A DNA stretch of 64,000 nt from Olleya sp. Bg11-27 (GCF_002831645.1 NZ_CP025117.1:1991514-2055513), one strand, 5' to 3'. Shown: positions 15,823-23,801, counted from the first letter of the stretch. Notes: generated from the letters alone by a model not told the origin. A program made the numbers and translations.

Positions 15823-16659
15823 TTATTGAATCCAACTCATAAATGCTTTTCGTTTGTAACGACTGATATTAATTAGGGCAATTGCATCATTTTTAATGGA
15901 AGCTTTTAACCGAATACTTAACTTCCCATTTTCAATCTTTTCAATTTGGTCTACAGCATCTTTATGAATGATAATTTGTCGATTGGCTCTAAAAAACAAT
16001 TGATCGTTTATTTTTTCTTCAAGTTCATTCAGTGTAAAATCGGTGTTAATTGTGGTGCCATCCTTTTGAATAGTATACACAATTTTGTTTTCGCTGTAAA
16101 AGCATGCAATATTTTCATAGGTCAGCTTGGTTGTTTTTGCACCGCTTTCAATAGTGATTTCCGCATCTTTTATAGATAATGTATACAAACTGTATAGGTC
16201 TTGGGCATACAAGATAACTATGAAAATAAAACTCAATAATAAGGTGATTACCAAGCCTATTAATAAATAATAGAACACGGTCTGTTCACCTGTAATTATA
16301 TTTAAAATTATATTTACGGGGATATACATTATTGTAATGTACCCTAGAGTGGAAAGCATAAACCATAATATGGTACTAACTTCTATCTTTTTGGAAAAGT
16401 ACTTTTTTTTATAAAATTTAAAATTAAGATTCGTTATAATTCCAATAAGAATAAATAAAACAATAGTTGACAAAAAACCTTCTATCGGGAATCTGTACGC
16501 TTCACTATCTATAAAATTATCGTGCGTGGCTAAATGATTGACCACTAATGAAAAAGTTGTTAATATAATGACTTTCTTAAACCAACGCCATGCAGCGTTG
16601 CTGGTACATGTCTGCCATACTGTTTTTAATGTATTCTTGATTGGTTGTGTAATACTCAT
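15823..16659 (-). CDS. Membrane-bound LytTR-domain transcriptional regulator
   Basis: The 278-residue protein has four transmembrane helices (roughly residues 25-45, 60-80, 92-118 and 130-160) and a C-terminal LytTR DNA-binding domain (residues about 170-278; LTYENIACFYSENKIVYTI, FFRANRQIIIHKDAVDQI, INISRYKRKAF). There is no receiver domain, so it probably senses a membrane signal directly. It is upstream of the CPBP protease gene, a pairing consistent with a small signalling or self-immunity module. Its leader begins at the form A attC site 16715-16770. Confidence 0.83.
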   Translation of the reverse strand: MSITQPIKNTLKTVWQTCTSNAAWRWFKKVIILTTFSLVVNHLATHDNFIDSEAYRFPIEGFLSTIVLFILIGIITNLNFKFYKKKYFSKKIEVSTILWFMLSTLGYITIMYIPVNIILNIITGEQTVFYYLLIGLVITLLLSFIFIVILYAQDLYSLYTLSIKDAEITIESGAKTTKLTYENIACFYSENKIVYTIQKDGTTINTDFTLNELEEKINDQLFFRANRQIIIHKDAVDQIEKIENGKLSIRLKASIKNDAIALINISRYKRKAFMSWIQ

Positions 16660-16714
16660 TAATTAGAAGCTTTTTTTTAGTCAAGCTATTTCTGGAAGAT
16701 GTTTTTACCATTGT

Positions 16715-16770
16715 GGTTACCGTGCAACAAATAAGATTCCGTTTTAAAGAATTTTATTCGAAGTTAAACC
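16715..16770 (-). other. attC-like recombination site, form A (divergent copy)
   Basis: Arms CGAATAAAATT and AATCTTATT are kept, preceded by GGTTTAAC (plus 16763-16770). The GTT end differs from the main copies: the arm is followed by TGTTGCACGGTAACC rather than CTATACGTT. The copy at 17657-17712 shares TGTTGCAC and then has GTTAGC. The crossover triplet here may be mutated (GGT) or lie at the earlier GTT; the site may be inactive. Confidence 0.55.
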
Positions 16771-16819
16771 TATTTAGTTTAAAAAAAAATGAAAAAGTCA
16801 AGTTACTATCCAGTCTGCG

Positions 16820-16967
16820 GATTAGCTGCTGCAACTTCCATCGCTCTCATATACCGTATGCTGTAATATTTTAAATTCAAATCCTATTAATGACTTTCTT
16901 TTGCGTTTGAGACAAGCAAAACTTAATAAATGAAAAGGCTGTGATTAATAGGGGGGATTTGTTTCAT
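16820..16967 (-). pseudogene. Decayed copy of the repeated signal-peptide cassette gene
   Basis: From the ATG at 16967 the sequence keeps MKQI, then a run of Cs and internal deletions remove most of the signal peptide and the middle. Recognisable pieces are the codons for SQTQKKVINGIEF-like sequence and, 40 bp later, LQHT-YESDG-CSS, corresponding to residues 57-70 of the intact protein. It therefore extends further 3' than the fragments at 10295 and 11396. No product is expected. The 364-bp gap 16660-17024 holds only this and the attC site. Confidence 0.68.
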
Positions 16968-17024
16968 TCTAGTTTTTTGTTTTATATCGATTAGATGGTG
17001 GGGGATGTCATGTTTTTTCTTTGC

Positions 17025-17647
17025 TTAATTGCATAAACTTCTGGATACGTAGCTTTTGTTTCCTTTTGAATTTATATAATAACAACCACCTCTAGGGCCT
17101 CTATAGTAACTTCTTGAATTCTGATATTTCTTATTTTTATATGAAGAGTTATTTGATTTGGTACTTTTTAGTGATGAGTTGTAAGAGGGGGAGTTACTAT
17201 TAATTCCATTACTGAGTTTTCTTTCTTTTTCAATAGATTTGGTAAACTCAGATATTGAACTGTCATTTTTAATCCAAATTTCATTCATATAGCCACAAAG
17301 CCTGCCTTGACATACTGCAAAGTAACTTTCGTTATACTCCAAAATTATTACTTTTTTGTCCTCCTTTAAAACTATAATTATGTCAGCAAATAAACTTGGG
17401 TCTTTTTTTAATTTAGCTCCTTTACTTGCAACTGCAATTAGTGAAGAATCTTTGATTTTTTCTAATATTTTTTTTGAATTTAATTGCGCTATTTTTAAAT
17501 CAATACTGTTTATTGAGTCAGTCAAGTTTTTAATCTCAGATTCAATTTTTTTCTTTGATTTTTTAGCCCATCTATTTCTTTATCCGTTTGTGAATAAGTA
17601 AAGAAGGAAATTAAAATAGTCAAGTATGTTAGGTAGAAGTGCTTCAT
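17025..17647 (-). pseudogene. SH3-like exported protein, frameshifted at an A6 run
   Basis: From ATG 17647, 10 bp after a GTTAGC cassette start, the frame encodes a signal peptide (MKHFYLTYLTILISFFTYSQ) and a coiled-coil start, then goes out of frame at six As (plus 17551-17556 area). One extra A rejoins it to the frame ending at 17025, giving about 207 residues: coiled coil (KKIESEIKNLTDSINSIDLK), an SH3b-like domain (KKVIILEYNESYFAVCQGRLCGYM) and a C-terminal GPRGGCYYINSKGNKSYV motif resembling the small basic GxRGGxYY adaptor repeat. The fault may be genuine, slippage-tolerant or an assembly error. A TTG at 17525 could start the shorter frame. Confidence 0.68.
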
Positions 17648-17656
17648 TTAAATTTT

Positions 17657-17712
17657 TGCTAACGTGCAACAAATAAGATTCCGTTTTAAATAGTTTTATT
17701 CGAAGTTAAACG
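17657..17712 (-). other. attC-like recombination site, short form A (copy 5)
   Basis: CGTTTAAC (plus 17705-17712), arm CGAATAAAACT, loop, arm AATCTTATTTG, TTGCAC and then GTTAGC (plus 17658-17663). The left part of the stem has one extra mismatch against the copies at 10142 and 11258. The GTT is immediately followed by the short leader of the SH3-like gene, so the position relative to the next cassette is as expected. Confidence 0.68.
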
Positions 17713-17767
17713 AAGTTAGTTTAAAAAAAAATAAAAAAGTCAAGTTACTATCCAGTCTGCGGATTAA

Positions 17768-17885
17768 CTGCTGCAACTTCCATCGCTCTCATATACCGTA
17801 TGCTGTAATATTTTAAATTCAATCCTATTAATGACTTTCTTTTGCGTTTGAGACAAGCAAAACTTAATAAATGAAAAGGTTGTAA
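17768..17885 (-). pseudogene. Remnant of the repeated signal-peptide cassette gene, 5' end lost
   Basis: This copy is almost identical to the fragment at 16820-16967 (same CSS, ESDG and SQTQKK remnants and the same internal deletion), but similarity stops near 17885, before the start codon. A 98-codon frame passing through it (17748-18044) has no plausible product. The 367-bp gap 17648-18015 contains only this remnant, the attC site and about 130 bp of unrecognised sequence on the lipoprotein side. Confidence 0.62.
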
Positions 17886-18015
17886 TCTACACTTCGTTTT
17901 GGTTTGGCGCTTTTCCAAAATATCAGAACTGACGTATATCAGGCTCGCGTTTACGGTCGTGTGAGACGTGTATTTCTGTTGTTTTAATTGGAGTCGTCTA
18001 TTCGATTGGCAATGG

Positions 18016-18441
18016 TTATTTGCATTCACATGCATATTCTCCATCTCCTTCTATTAACATCCAACTTTCATTTTTATTAAAATTTTCACTATTAATTGGC
18101 CAAGATGTTAGGTGTATTACGCACTCTTTATCTTTTGGTATGCCAGACTTCCAATTATAATGTGCGACTTTTATTGTGTCCTTAATATGTAAACCACTTG
18201 TATTCATTAAGATATCGATAACTTGTATTGTTGGATATAAATATTTGTTTCCGCTATCAAATTCAATTAGCTTTCCTTTTATAATAGCTTTAGATTTTGA
18301 ATATTTTACTGAGTCTATTTTACTGTTATCTTGCAATGTCTTTTCTTGAACCTGAGTTATTGCTACTTTATTATGCTTATCTTTTGATTTTACACAGCTA
18401 AAAAACACTAATATGACAAATAATGCAGATAAATATTTCAT
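18016..18441 (-). CDS. Hypothetical lipoprotein (cassette region)
   Basis: The 141-residue protein begins with a lipoprotein signal (MKYLSALFVILVFFSC, lipobox FFSC, lipidated Cys16) followed by a Lys-rich linker. The mature domain (KAIIKGKLIEFDSGNKYLYPTIQVID, GLHIKDTIKVAHYNW, ECVIHLTSWP) is beta-rich and ends with a Cys pair, CECK. No family is recognised. It lies 6 bp downstream of the 18448-18672 ORF, so the two form a pair. It is probably attached to the outer membrane or its inner leaflet; function unknown. Confidence 0.65.
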   Translation of the reverse strand: MKYLSALFVILVFFSCVKSKDKHNKVAITQVQEKTLQDNSKIDSVKYSKSKAIIKGKLIEFDSGNKYLYPTIQVIDILMNTSGLHIKDTIKVAHYNWKSGIPKDKECVIHLTSWPINSENFNKNESWMLIEGDGEYACECK

Positions 18442-18447
18442 GATTTA

Positions 18448-18672
18448 TTACTGTTTTGGAGCTTCTCTAAAAGACCAACCTCCACTTTTAAATGATTTTG
18501 TTTTTCCTTGACCCAATTTTAATAATCTGACATGTCCAGAAACTAAATTTTTAGGTTTTATCCTTTTCTTTTTTATCTGAATTCTATATATCTGTCCAAT
18601 CCCATAAATTATAACCATAATTACTTGTGACAAAGTATCTTCATATTTTAGTCCTATGACTTCATATATCAT
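18448..18672 (-). CDS. Small hypothetical protein
   Basis: A 74-residue ORF with ATG at 18672, placed 11 bp after the degenerate attC site and 6 bp before the lipoprotein gene, which is the expected place for a first cassette gene. It has a hydrophobic stretch at about residues 16-28, a basic patch (IQIKKKRIKPKN) and a C-terminal GKTKSFKSGGWSFREAP segment. No family is recognised. Coding status is plausible but not certain because of its shortness. Confidence 0.45.
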   Translation of the reverse strand: MIYEVIGLKYEDTLSQVIMVIIYGIGQIYRIQIKKKRIKPKNLVSGHVRLLKLGQGKTKSFKSGGWSFREAPKQ

Positions 18673-18679
18673 AATTATT

Positions 18680-18734
18680 GCAGGCGTATAACAAATAAGG
18701 TTCTGTTTTAATGAATTTTATACGAAGTGAAATG
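18680..18734 (-). other. Degenerate attC-like site, form A (outermost copy)
   Basis: Overall sequence and hairpin are those of form A, but the two recombination triplets have changed: TTTCAC stands for TTTAAC (plus 18727-18732) and TATACGCC for TATACGTT (plus 18683-18690). The arms also carry substitutions (CGTATAAAATT / AACCTTATTTG). It is the upstream-most copy on the minus strand and marks the upstream edge of the array. Recombination activity is unlikely. Confidence 0.55.
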
Positions 18735-18861
18735 AAGTTAGTTTAAAAAAATGACAACGTCAAGTTACGATTTCGTTTCGCTAAGCATTTGATTAATAGA
18801 AGGAACGACTGAGTTTTGCAAGGAGTTAAAAACTATCTATTGTTTCTAGGATATAATGCAA

Positions 18862-18897
18862 AAAGCCGAATTTCAAAACATATTGAAATTCGGCTTT
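18862..18897. terminator. Strong bidirectional hairpin terminator
   Basis: A perfect 15-bp stem AAAGCCGAATTTCAA / TTGAAATTCGGCTTT with a six-base loop (AACATA), flanked by A and T runs. It lies 21 bp after the stop codon of the minus-strand gene 18919-19581 and separates that operon from the cassette array. Confidence 0.8.
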
Positions 18898-18918
18898 AAA
18901 TATTATAATGCTAAAAGA

Positions 18919-19581
18919 TTAACTTTTTACTTTTAAGTTTGGATACAAGGCGCTTATTTTAGTGTAAAACTCATCTCCAACGACTTTGTTTTTGGTTAAG
19001 GTTTTAGAATAGCTACTACCAAACATTGAAGAAACACCAGCATTAAAAGTTAATGTGTTATGAATGGCTATAGTGCTTACTTGACCATCTATATCAAAGG
19101 TGAAAAGATACTTGTCGCCAAGGACATTTTTTGTTTTAGTAGGCTCTAATGTAACAGTTGCATGACTTAAACGATCTGAATTAAAAATCAAATGCTCTTT
19201 TAAATCACCTTCTACATCTGTACTAAAATAATGCATTTTTCCTTCGCTTAAAGTTACAAAAGAAGGCGTTTCGACAGTTGTGTACTTCACGGTTCCTAAT
19301 GTTAATGCCGATTTTAATAGATCTTTACCTACATCCTTCGCTTTGTCAATACCAGTGTAGGGTATAGACGCTGAGGTAAAGGCATCAATAGATGCATTTT
19401 TCATCCATTTTTTAATATAGGAATAGTCTTTATTTAAAAGTTCTTTTTTATACTGGTCAACATTTAATTTTTCTTTATCAATATCTTCATTAGAGATATG
19501 GGTTTTGTTTTTTTTCATCATGTAAAACATCATAAAAATACCCAAAGAAAAAACAATTGCCGGGATTAAATATGGACTCAT
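18919..19581 (-). CDS. Hypothetical membrane-anchored protein
   Basis: The 220-residue protein has an N-terminal transmembrane helix (residues 4-21) followed by a Lys-rich stretch, a central hydrophobic patch (ASIPYTGIDKAKDVGKDLLK SALTLG region) and a soluble beta-rich C-terminal domain (SFVTLSEGKMHYFSTDVEG, YLFTFDIDG, FNAGVSSMFGSSYSKTL). No family is recognised. Its start is 1 bp after the stop of the 19583-20041 gene, so translation is probably coupled. It ends at the strong terminator 18862-18897. Confidence 0.7.
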   Translation of the reverse strand: MSPYLIPAIVFSLGIFMMFYMMKKNKTHISNEDIDKEKLNVDQYKKELLNKDYSYIKKWMKNASIDAFTSASIPYTGIDKAKDVGKDLLKSALTLGTVKYTTVETPSFVTLSEGKMHYFSTDVEGDLKEHLIFNSDRLSHATVTLEPTKTKNVLGDKYLFTFDIDGQVSTIAIHNTLTFNAGVSSMFGSSYSKTLTKNKVVGDEFYTKISALYPNLKVKS

Positions 19582-19582
19582 G

Positions 19583-20041
19583 TTACACTTCTTTAGGTTC
19601 TACGTTATCTTCTTTTTTTCCCATGTAGCTCCAGATAATTCCTGCAACAATTAAAAGAAAGACAGCTTTACCACCATATTTATTGTAAAAAGGAACTTTT
19701 AAAACATCTGCTTCAGTAATGTTATTTTCTTTTAAAATAGCTTCCATCTGGTCTGCAGGAACGTCATAGTAAGTTTCTGACGTAACATTATATAGCACAA
19801 GTTTTGCTTCTTTAGTAATCCATAAAGGTAAAATCCAAGCAATATTAAATTCTTCATGTATCGTTGCTAGATCAAGATATTCTTTACTATTTTCACTAGT
19901 TTCATACATTTCGTTATCTGGTAATTCAGACACAACGGTAATCACTTCTTTCTTTCCAAAAGGAATTTTTCCTTTTGCAAAAGAACTAGTAATACCAAAA
20001 ATTAAGAATGTAAATAGAATTGCTGCTTTGATTTTTTTCAT
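19583..20041 (-). CDS. Hypothetical exported protein with C-terminal membrane helix
   Basis: The 152-residue protein has a signal peptide (MKKIKAAILFTFLIFGITSSFA), a periplasmic part of about 95 residues with tyrosines and acidic residues (ETSENSKEYLDLATIH, WILPLWITKEAKLVLYNV, TYYDVPADQMEAILK), and a transmembrane helix at about residues 128-143 followed by a short acidic tail. It is the first gene of a two-gene operon with 18919-19581. Function unknown. Confidence 0.7.
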   Translation of the reverse strand: MKKIKAAILFTFLIFGITSSFAKGKIPFGKKEVITVVSELPDNEMYETSENSKEYLDLATIHEEFNIAWILPLWITKEAKLVLYNVTSETYYDVPADQMEAILKENNITEADVLKVPFYNKYGGKAVFLLIVAGIIWSYMGKKEDNVEPKEV

Positions 20042-20427
20042 GTTATGGTTGTTTATAGTTAGGTGTAAATATATGTGAAAAAAATTAATAGTGATATAAG
20101 CCGGATAAAAAAGTGGCGGATTACAATGATGACTTTAGTATTTATTGGTACTCCATATTTAATAAAAAAAGACTGTATTATAAGCCTGATGCGTGTCTTT
20201 AGTTTGTACTACAATCTGGATATATGGGTTGTTTTAAGTACAAAACACACACACACAAGTCTTGTTTTATGGAGAAGCTTGTGTGTTTTGGTTTGAAATA
20301 TAAGACTATGACGGCTAGATTATATTTTTTAAAAATTTAAGAATTGTAATATGGATTACATCTTTTGGAATGATAGGTTTTGTATTAAGGTAATGGTGTA
20401 CACTAAATTGATATTTAATGGAGTAGA
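20042..20427. other. 386-bp intergenic region with a long hairpin
   Basis: No credible gene; a 73-codon plus-strand frame at 20075-20296 has no ribosome-binding context or family features. A hairpin pairs CAAAACACACACACACAAG (plus 20241-20259) with CTTGTGTGTTTTG (20278-20290), with extra CA units bulged out. It may terminate the minus-strand aminotransferase operon, although it lies about 140 bp beyond that gene's stop, or mark a remnant. Confidence 0.45.
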
Positions 20428-21603
20428 CTAACGGTGGTTTTTTAGAAGGGTCTCCTGAAAGGTTTGTAAACTTTGTCCTGCTTTTATAGGGTGTCCTAAT
20501 GTGATCAATGCACGCTCTAAAGCACCTAATACAGCTAGAAGGTCGTTAGAGGATACTGATCCCATGTGTCCTATTCTAAAATAAGTTGCTTTTAATTCGG
20601 GGAGTAGTCCTCCTGCTATTATAACAGCATTAGCACTCATTTGTGTGCTTAAATCAGCCCCATTTATGCCTTTTGGATAGTAAATAGCGGTTAAGGTATT
20701 GGCTGCGGTAGTATTTGTTTTAGGTAATATATCTAGGTCTAAAGCTGCTATTCCTGCTCTAAATGCTTTCGCTAAATTGTGATGACGTTGTATGCGCTGG
20801 TCTATGCCTTCAGCACAAATAATTTTGAGACTAACTTCTAGGGCTACAATTAAATTGACTGCTGGTGTGCCAAAATAGGACGGTTTTCGTGCTTCGTAAG
20901 CATGCATTATTGGTAACCAATTGCTGAAATCTGCATAGTAATTAGGGACAGGTGTTTTTCTGTTTTCCCAGACGTGCATCGCTTTTTCCGAAGCCATTAG
21001 AAGGGCTAGTCCTGGTGGTACACCAATAGCTTTTTGAGAAGCGGTTAATACAATGTCAAGACCCCATTCGTCTTGATGTATTGCTTCACCCGCGACTGAG
21101 CAAACCCCATCTAAAACACTTAAGGTGTTGTATTTAGCAGCTAATTGTGCAATGGGTTTAGGATCTGTTAGTAAACCTGTCGAGGTATCTACATGTGTAA
21201 TGGTTAGTGCTTTGTATGGTTTGCTTTTAAGTTCTTTTTCAATCGTTTCAAGAGAGACCAATTCGCCTAAAGGCGCTTCTAATAAGGTTGTTTTTGCGCC
21301 ATAGCGTTCTGCAATAGCTTTAAAACGATTCCCAAAATAGCCAGAAGCGATTATTAACACATGATCACCCTGTTCTATAAGGTTGGCGGCTGCCATATCC
21401 ATGGCTAATGTCCCTGTTCCTGCGACAATAAATGGCTGTCCTTTTGGAGCCTTCCAAACATCGCGCATTAATTCCAAACTAGTTCCAAAAACGTTTATAA
21501 AATCTGGTGAGACATGACTGGTGGTTGGTATGCTCATAGCGAGTAATACGTCTGGTTCAAATTCTATAGGACCAGGAATCATAAGTAGTTTTCTGCCTTT
21601 CAT
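20428..21603 (-). CDS. Class V aminotransferase, alanine--glyoxylate aminotransferase-like
   Basis: The 391-residue PLP enzyme starts with the family hallmark LLMIPGPIEFEPDVLLAMS and TTSHVSPDF. PLP-site motifs are AGTGTLAMDMAAANL, HVDTSTGLL, VLDGVCSVAGE and TASQKAIGVPPG, whose Lys forms the Schiff base. Family members transaminate glyoxylate with alanine or serine. It lies 7 bp behind the RraA-like gene and downstream of aceB-aceA, so a role in removing glyoxylate made by isocitrate lyase fits well. The precise amino donor cannot be read from the sequence. Confidence 0.88.
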   Translation of the reverse strand: MKGRKLLMIPGPIEFEPDVLLAMSIPTTSHVSPDFINVFGTSLELMRDVWKAPKGQPFIVAGTGTLAMDMAAANLIEQGDHVLIIASGYFGNRFKAIAERYGAKTTLLEAPLGELVSLETIEKELKSKPYKALTITHVDTSTGLLTDPKPIAQLAAKYNTLSVLDGVCSVAGEAIHQDEWGLDIVLTASQKAIGVPPGLALLMASEKAMHVWENRKTPVPNYYADFSNWLPIMHAYEARKPSYFGTPAVNLIVALEVSLKIICAEGIDQRIQRHHNLAKAFRAGIAALDLDILPKTNTTAANTLTAIYYPKGINGADLSTQMSANAVIIAGGLLPELKATYFRIGHMGSVSSNDLLAVLGALERALITLGHPIKAGQSLQTFQETLLKNHR

Positions 21604-21610
21604 TACTTTA

Positions 21611-22120
21611 TTATTTAATTAAATAGTGTTTGCTTATTAGTACACCATCTAAATCTACATAAATATAGTGTTTTGGTATAAAAATAACGCCTCCAAATGT
21701 AATTGAGATAGTGCTATGTCCACTATTTTGTTTAATACTTTTTACTGGCGAAGTGTTTAAAGCTTTTATTCCGATGTCCATTGTGTTAATTAGGGCGCTA
21801 TCGCGAATACAGCCGTTAACCACAATACCATTCCAATTATTCTGAATAGCCAAAGCAGCTAATTGATCCCCAATTAAAGCACATCGTAAGGAAGCGCCAC
21901 CGTCTATGACAAGGACTTGGTCCGTTCCGTCGGATTCTAATTGTTTTCTGACTAGCGTATTATCTTCAAATACTTTCAGGGTTTTTATTTGTCCTGAAAA
22001 TGCTGATTTGGATCCATAAGATTTAAAAATAGGAGCAACACAGGTAAGGTGTTCGTGGTGGTCGTCCCACAGGTCTGCTGTTGTAAACATAGTATTAACA
22101 ATTGAGATGTTACATGACAT
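21611..22120 (-). CDS. RraA-like family protein
   Basis: The 169-residue protein has the RraA fold motifs: TADLWDDHHE, VVNGCIRDSALI (the R in GxxRD), GDQLAALAIQNNW and GHSTISITFGG. The family covers RNase E inhibitors and 4-hydroxy-4-methyl-2-oxoglutarate/oxaloacetate aldolases; Arg-Asp in NGCIRD supports the aldolase metal site. Placed between isocitrate lyase and a glyoxylate aminotransferase, an aldolase or oxaloacetate decarboxylase role is plausible. ATG at 22090 (MFTTADLW) is an alternative start closer to the E. coli RraA length. Confidence 0.82.
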   Translation of the reverse strand: MSCNISIVNTMFTTADLWDDHHEHLTCVAPIFKSYGSKSAFSGQIKTLKVFEDNTLVRKQLESDGTDQVLVIDGGASLRCALIGDQLAALAIQNNWNGIVVNGCIRDSALINTMDIGIKALNTSPVKSIKQNSGHSTISITFGGVIFIPKHYIYVDLDGVLISKHYLIK

Positions 22121-22175
22121 TTTAATTAAAATAAGGCAACAAATACGTCTGTTGCCCTATTTTAAGAATGATAGC

Positions 22176-23801
22176 TTATTTGTCTAAAACCAGTTCTGGT
22201 TTTGTCGTATTTGTTTTGCTTTCAAATTGATTAGAGGTGTTGTTTTCTCCACCTGCTTTTAAGGCTTTATCACCTGCGAAAAATGTTTTGTGATCATCTC
22301 CAAGGTCAGAACCAGCCATTCTTTGATGTTTTACACAAGACACGCCTTTACGGATTTCTTCTCTTTGCACACCTTTTACGTAAGCTAGCATACCGTCTTC
22401 ACCAAAGTAACCTTTGGTTAAATCGTTCATGTGTAATGCAGTGGTGTGATACGTTGGTAATGTAATCAGGTGGTGGAATATCCCCGCGTCTCTAGCGCCA
22501 TCTTTTTGAAATGTTTTAATGTTTTGGTCTGCACGCAAACATAAAGGGGTGGCGTCATATTCTGCAGCCATTAAATTGTTTTTGTCATAGGCTGTTACGT
22601 CTTCTCCTGCAGCAAGCATAGCCTCATAGGCTTGATTACGGAAATTTAAAGTCCAATTAAATGACGGCGAGTTATTGTATACCAATTTAGCATTGGGCAC
22701 GACTGCTTTTACACGATTAACCATATGTGCAATTTGCTTTACATTAGGTGTTGGTGTTTCAATCCATAATAAATCGGCACCATTTTGTAAACTTGTGATA
22801 CAATCTAAAACGACACGGTCTATATTAGAGCCTTCTTTAAATTTATAAAGCCCGTTAGCTAATCGCACTGGGCGGACTAATTTACCATCTCTTTTTAGGA
22901 GCACATCATCTTCTTTGGCCTCTGTAATATCAATAGCTTCAGCTTCAACAAAAGCTAAATATTGAGAGGCTAAATCACCTGGTTCTTGACTTACGGGTAG
23001 TTTTTGGGTTAATCCTGCACCTTCAGAGTCTGTTCTGGCTACAATAACTCCATCGTCTACACCTAATTCTAAAAACGCATATCTAATAGCGTTTAATTTT
23101 GCAATAAAATCTTCGTGTGGTACCGTTACTTTACCATCTTGATGCCCACATTGTTTTGCGTCAGACACTTGATTTTCAATTTGAATGGCACAAGCGCCAG
23201 CTTCAATCATTTTTTTGGTTAGTAAATAGGTCGCTTCTTCATTACCAAAACCAGCATCAATATCAGCTATAATTGGTACGATATGTGTTTCGTAATTATC
23301 AATTATATCTTGTACATCTTCTCCGTTTTCTAGTCTTTTAAATAGGTCATTTAATTCTATAGCATCCGCTTGACGTAAAAAATCATAGATCTCTGCAATC
23401 AAACTCGGTACTGCCGTTTTTTCATGCATAGACTGATCTGGTAATGGTCCAAATTCTGAACGTAGGGCAGCAACCATCCATCCAGAAAGGTATAAATAAC
23501 GTTTGCTTGTTGTTTTATGATGTTTTTTTACGGCAATCATCTTTTGTTGGGCCACAAACCCGTGCCAGCAGCCTAATGATTGTGTGTAGTTAGAATGGTC
23601 AGCATCATAAGCAGCCATATCTTCTCTCATAATACCAGCCGTATATTTAGCGATATCTAATCCTGTTTTAAAGCGATTTTGTGTGGCCATCCTCGCCGCA
23701 CTTTCTGGACGTATGGCATTCCAAGTGTTACCATACTTTGCTTTTAGATTTTTAACAGTGTCTAAAGCCGAACTATAATTTGTTTGTGCTAAATTTTTCA
23801 T
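22176..23801 (-). CDS. aceA: Isocitrate lyase
   Basis: The 541-residue protein is of the long isocitrate lyase class. DIDAGFG (residues 180-186) binds the metal and KQCGH (216-220) holds the catalytic Cys218, in place of the more common KKCGH. Other family blocks are SGWMVAALRSEFGPLPDQS, AIQIENQVSDAKQCG and NNSPSFNW. It splits isocitrate to succinate and glyoxylate, the first step of the glyoxylate shunt in the cytoplasm. It lies 71 bp behind aceB in the same operon and upstream of the RraA-like gene. Confidence 0.96.
   Translation of the reverse strand: MKNLAQTNYSSALDTVKNLKAKYGNTWNAIRPESAARMATQNRFKTGLDIAKYTAGIMREDMAAYDADHSNYTQSLGCWHGFVAQQKMIAVKKHHKTTSKRYLYLSGWMVAALRSEFGPLPDQSMHEKTAVPSLIAEIYDFLRQADAIELNDLFKRLENGEDVQDIIDNYETHIVPIIADIDAGFGNEEATYLLTKKMIEAGACAIQIENQVSDAKQCGHQDGKVTVPHEDFIAKLNAIRYAFLELGVDDGVIVARTDSEGAGLTQKLPVSQEPGDLASQYLAFVEAEAIDITEAKEDDVLLKRDGKLVRPVRLANGLYKFKEGSNIDRVVLDCITSLQNGADLLWIETPTPNVKQIAHMVNRVKAVVPNAKLVYNNSPSFNWTLNFRNQAYEAMLAAGEDVTAYDKNNLMAAEYDATPLCLRADQNIKTFQKDGARDAGIFHHLITLPTYHTTALHMNDLTKGYFGEDGMLAYVKGVQREEIRKGVSCVKHQRMAGSDLGDDHKTFFAGDKALKAGGENNTSNQFESKTNTTKPELVLDK

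Noticed and set aside
17748-18044. 98-codon minus-strand ORF in the cassette array
   Set aside because: It runs through the remnant of the repeated cassette and the spacer behind the lipoprotein gene; no domain, and its 3' part is read in a frame different from the intact homologue.
10142-18734. CRISPR array as explanation of the regular repeats
   Set aside because: The repeats are palindromic sites of 55-195 bp hundreds to thousands of bases apart with genes between; there are no short spacers and no cas genes.
10142-18734. MITEs or a simple dispersed repeat family as explanation of the repeats
   Set aside because: Each unit has a different pair of ends that matches itself but not the neighbours, and there are no target duplications; this fits cassettes and not transposons. 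A repeat-family origin for part of form A is not fully excluded.
20075-20296. 73-codon plus-strand ORF in the 20042-20427 gap
   Set aside because: It crosses the CA-rich hairpin, has no ribosome-binding context and no recognisable features.
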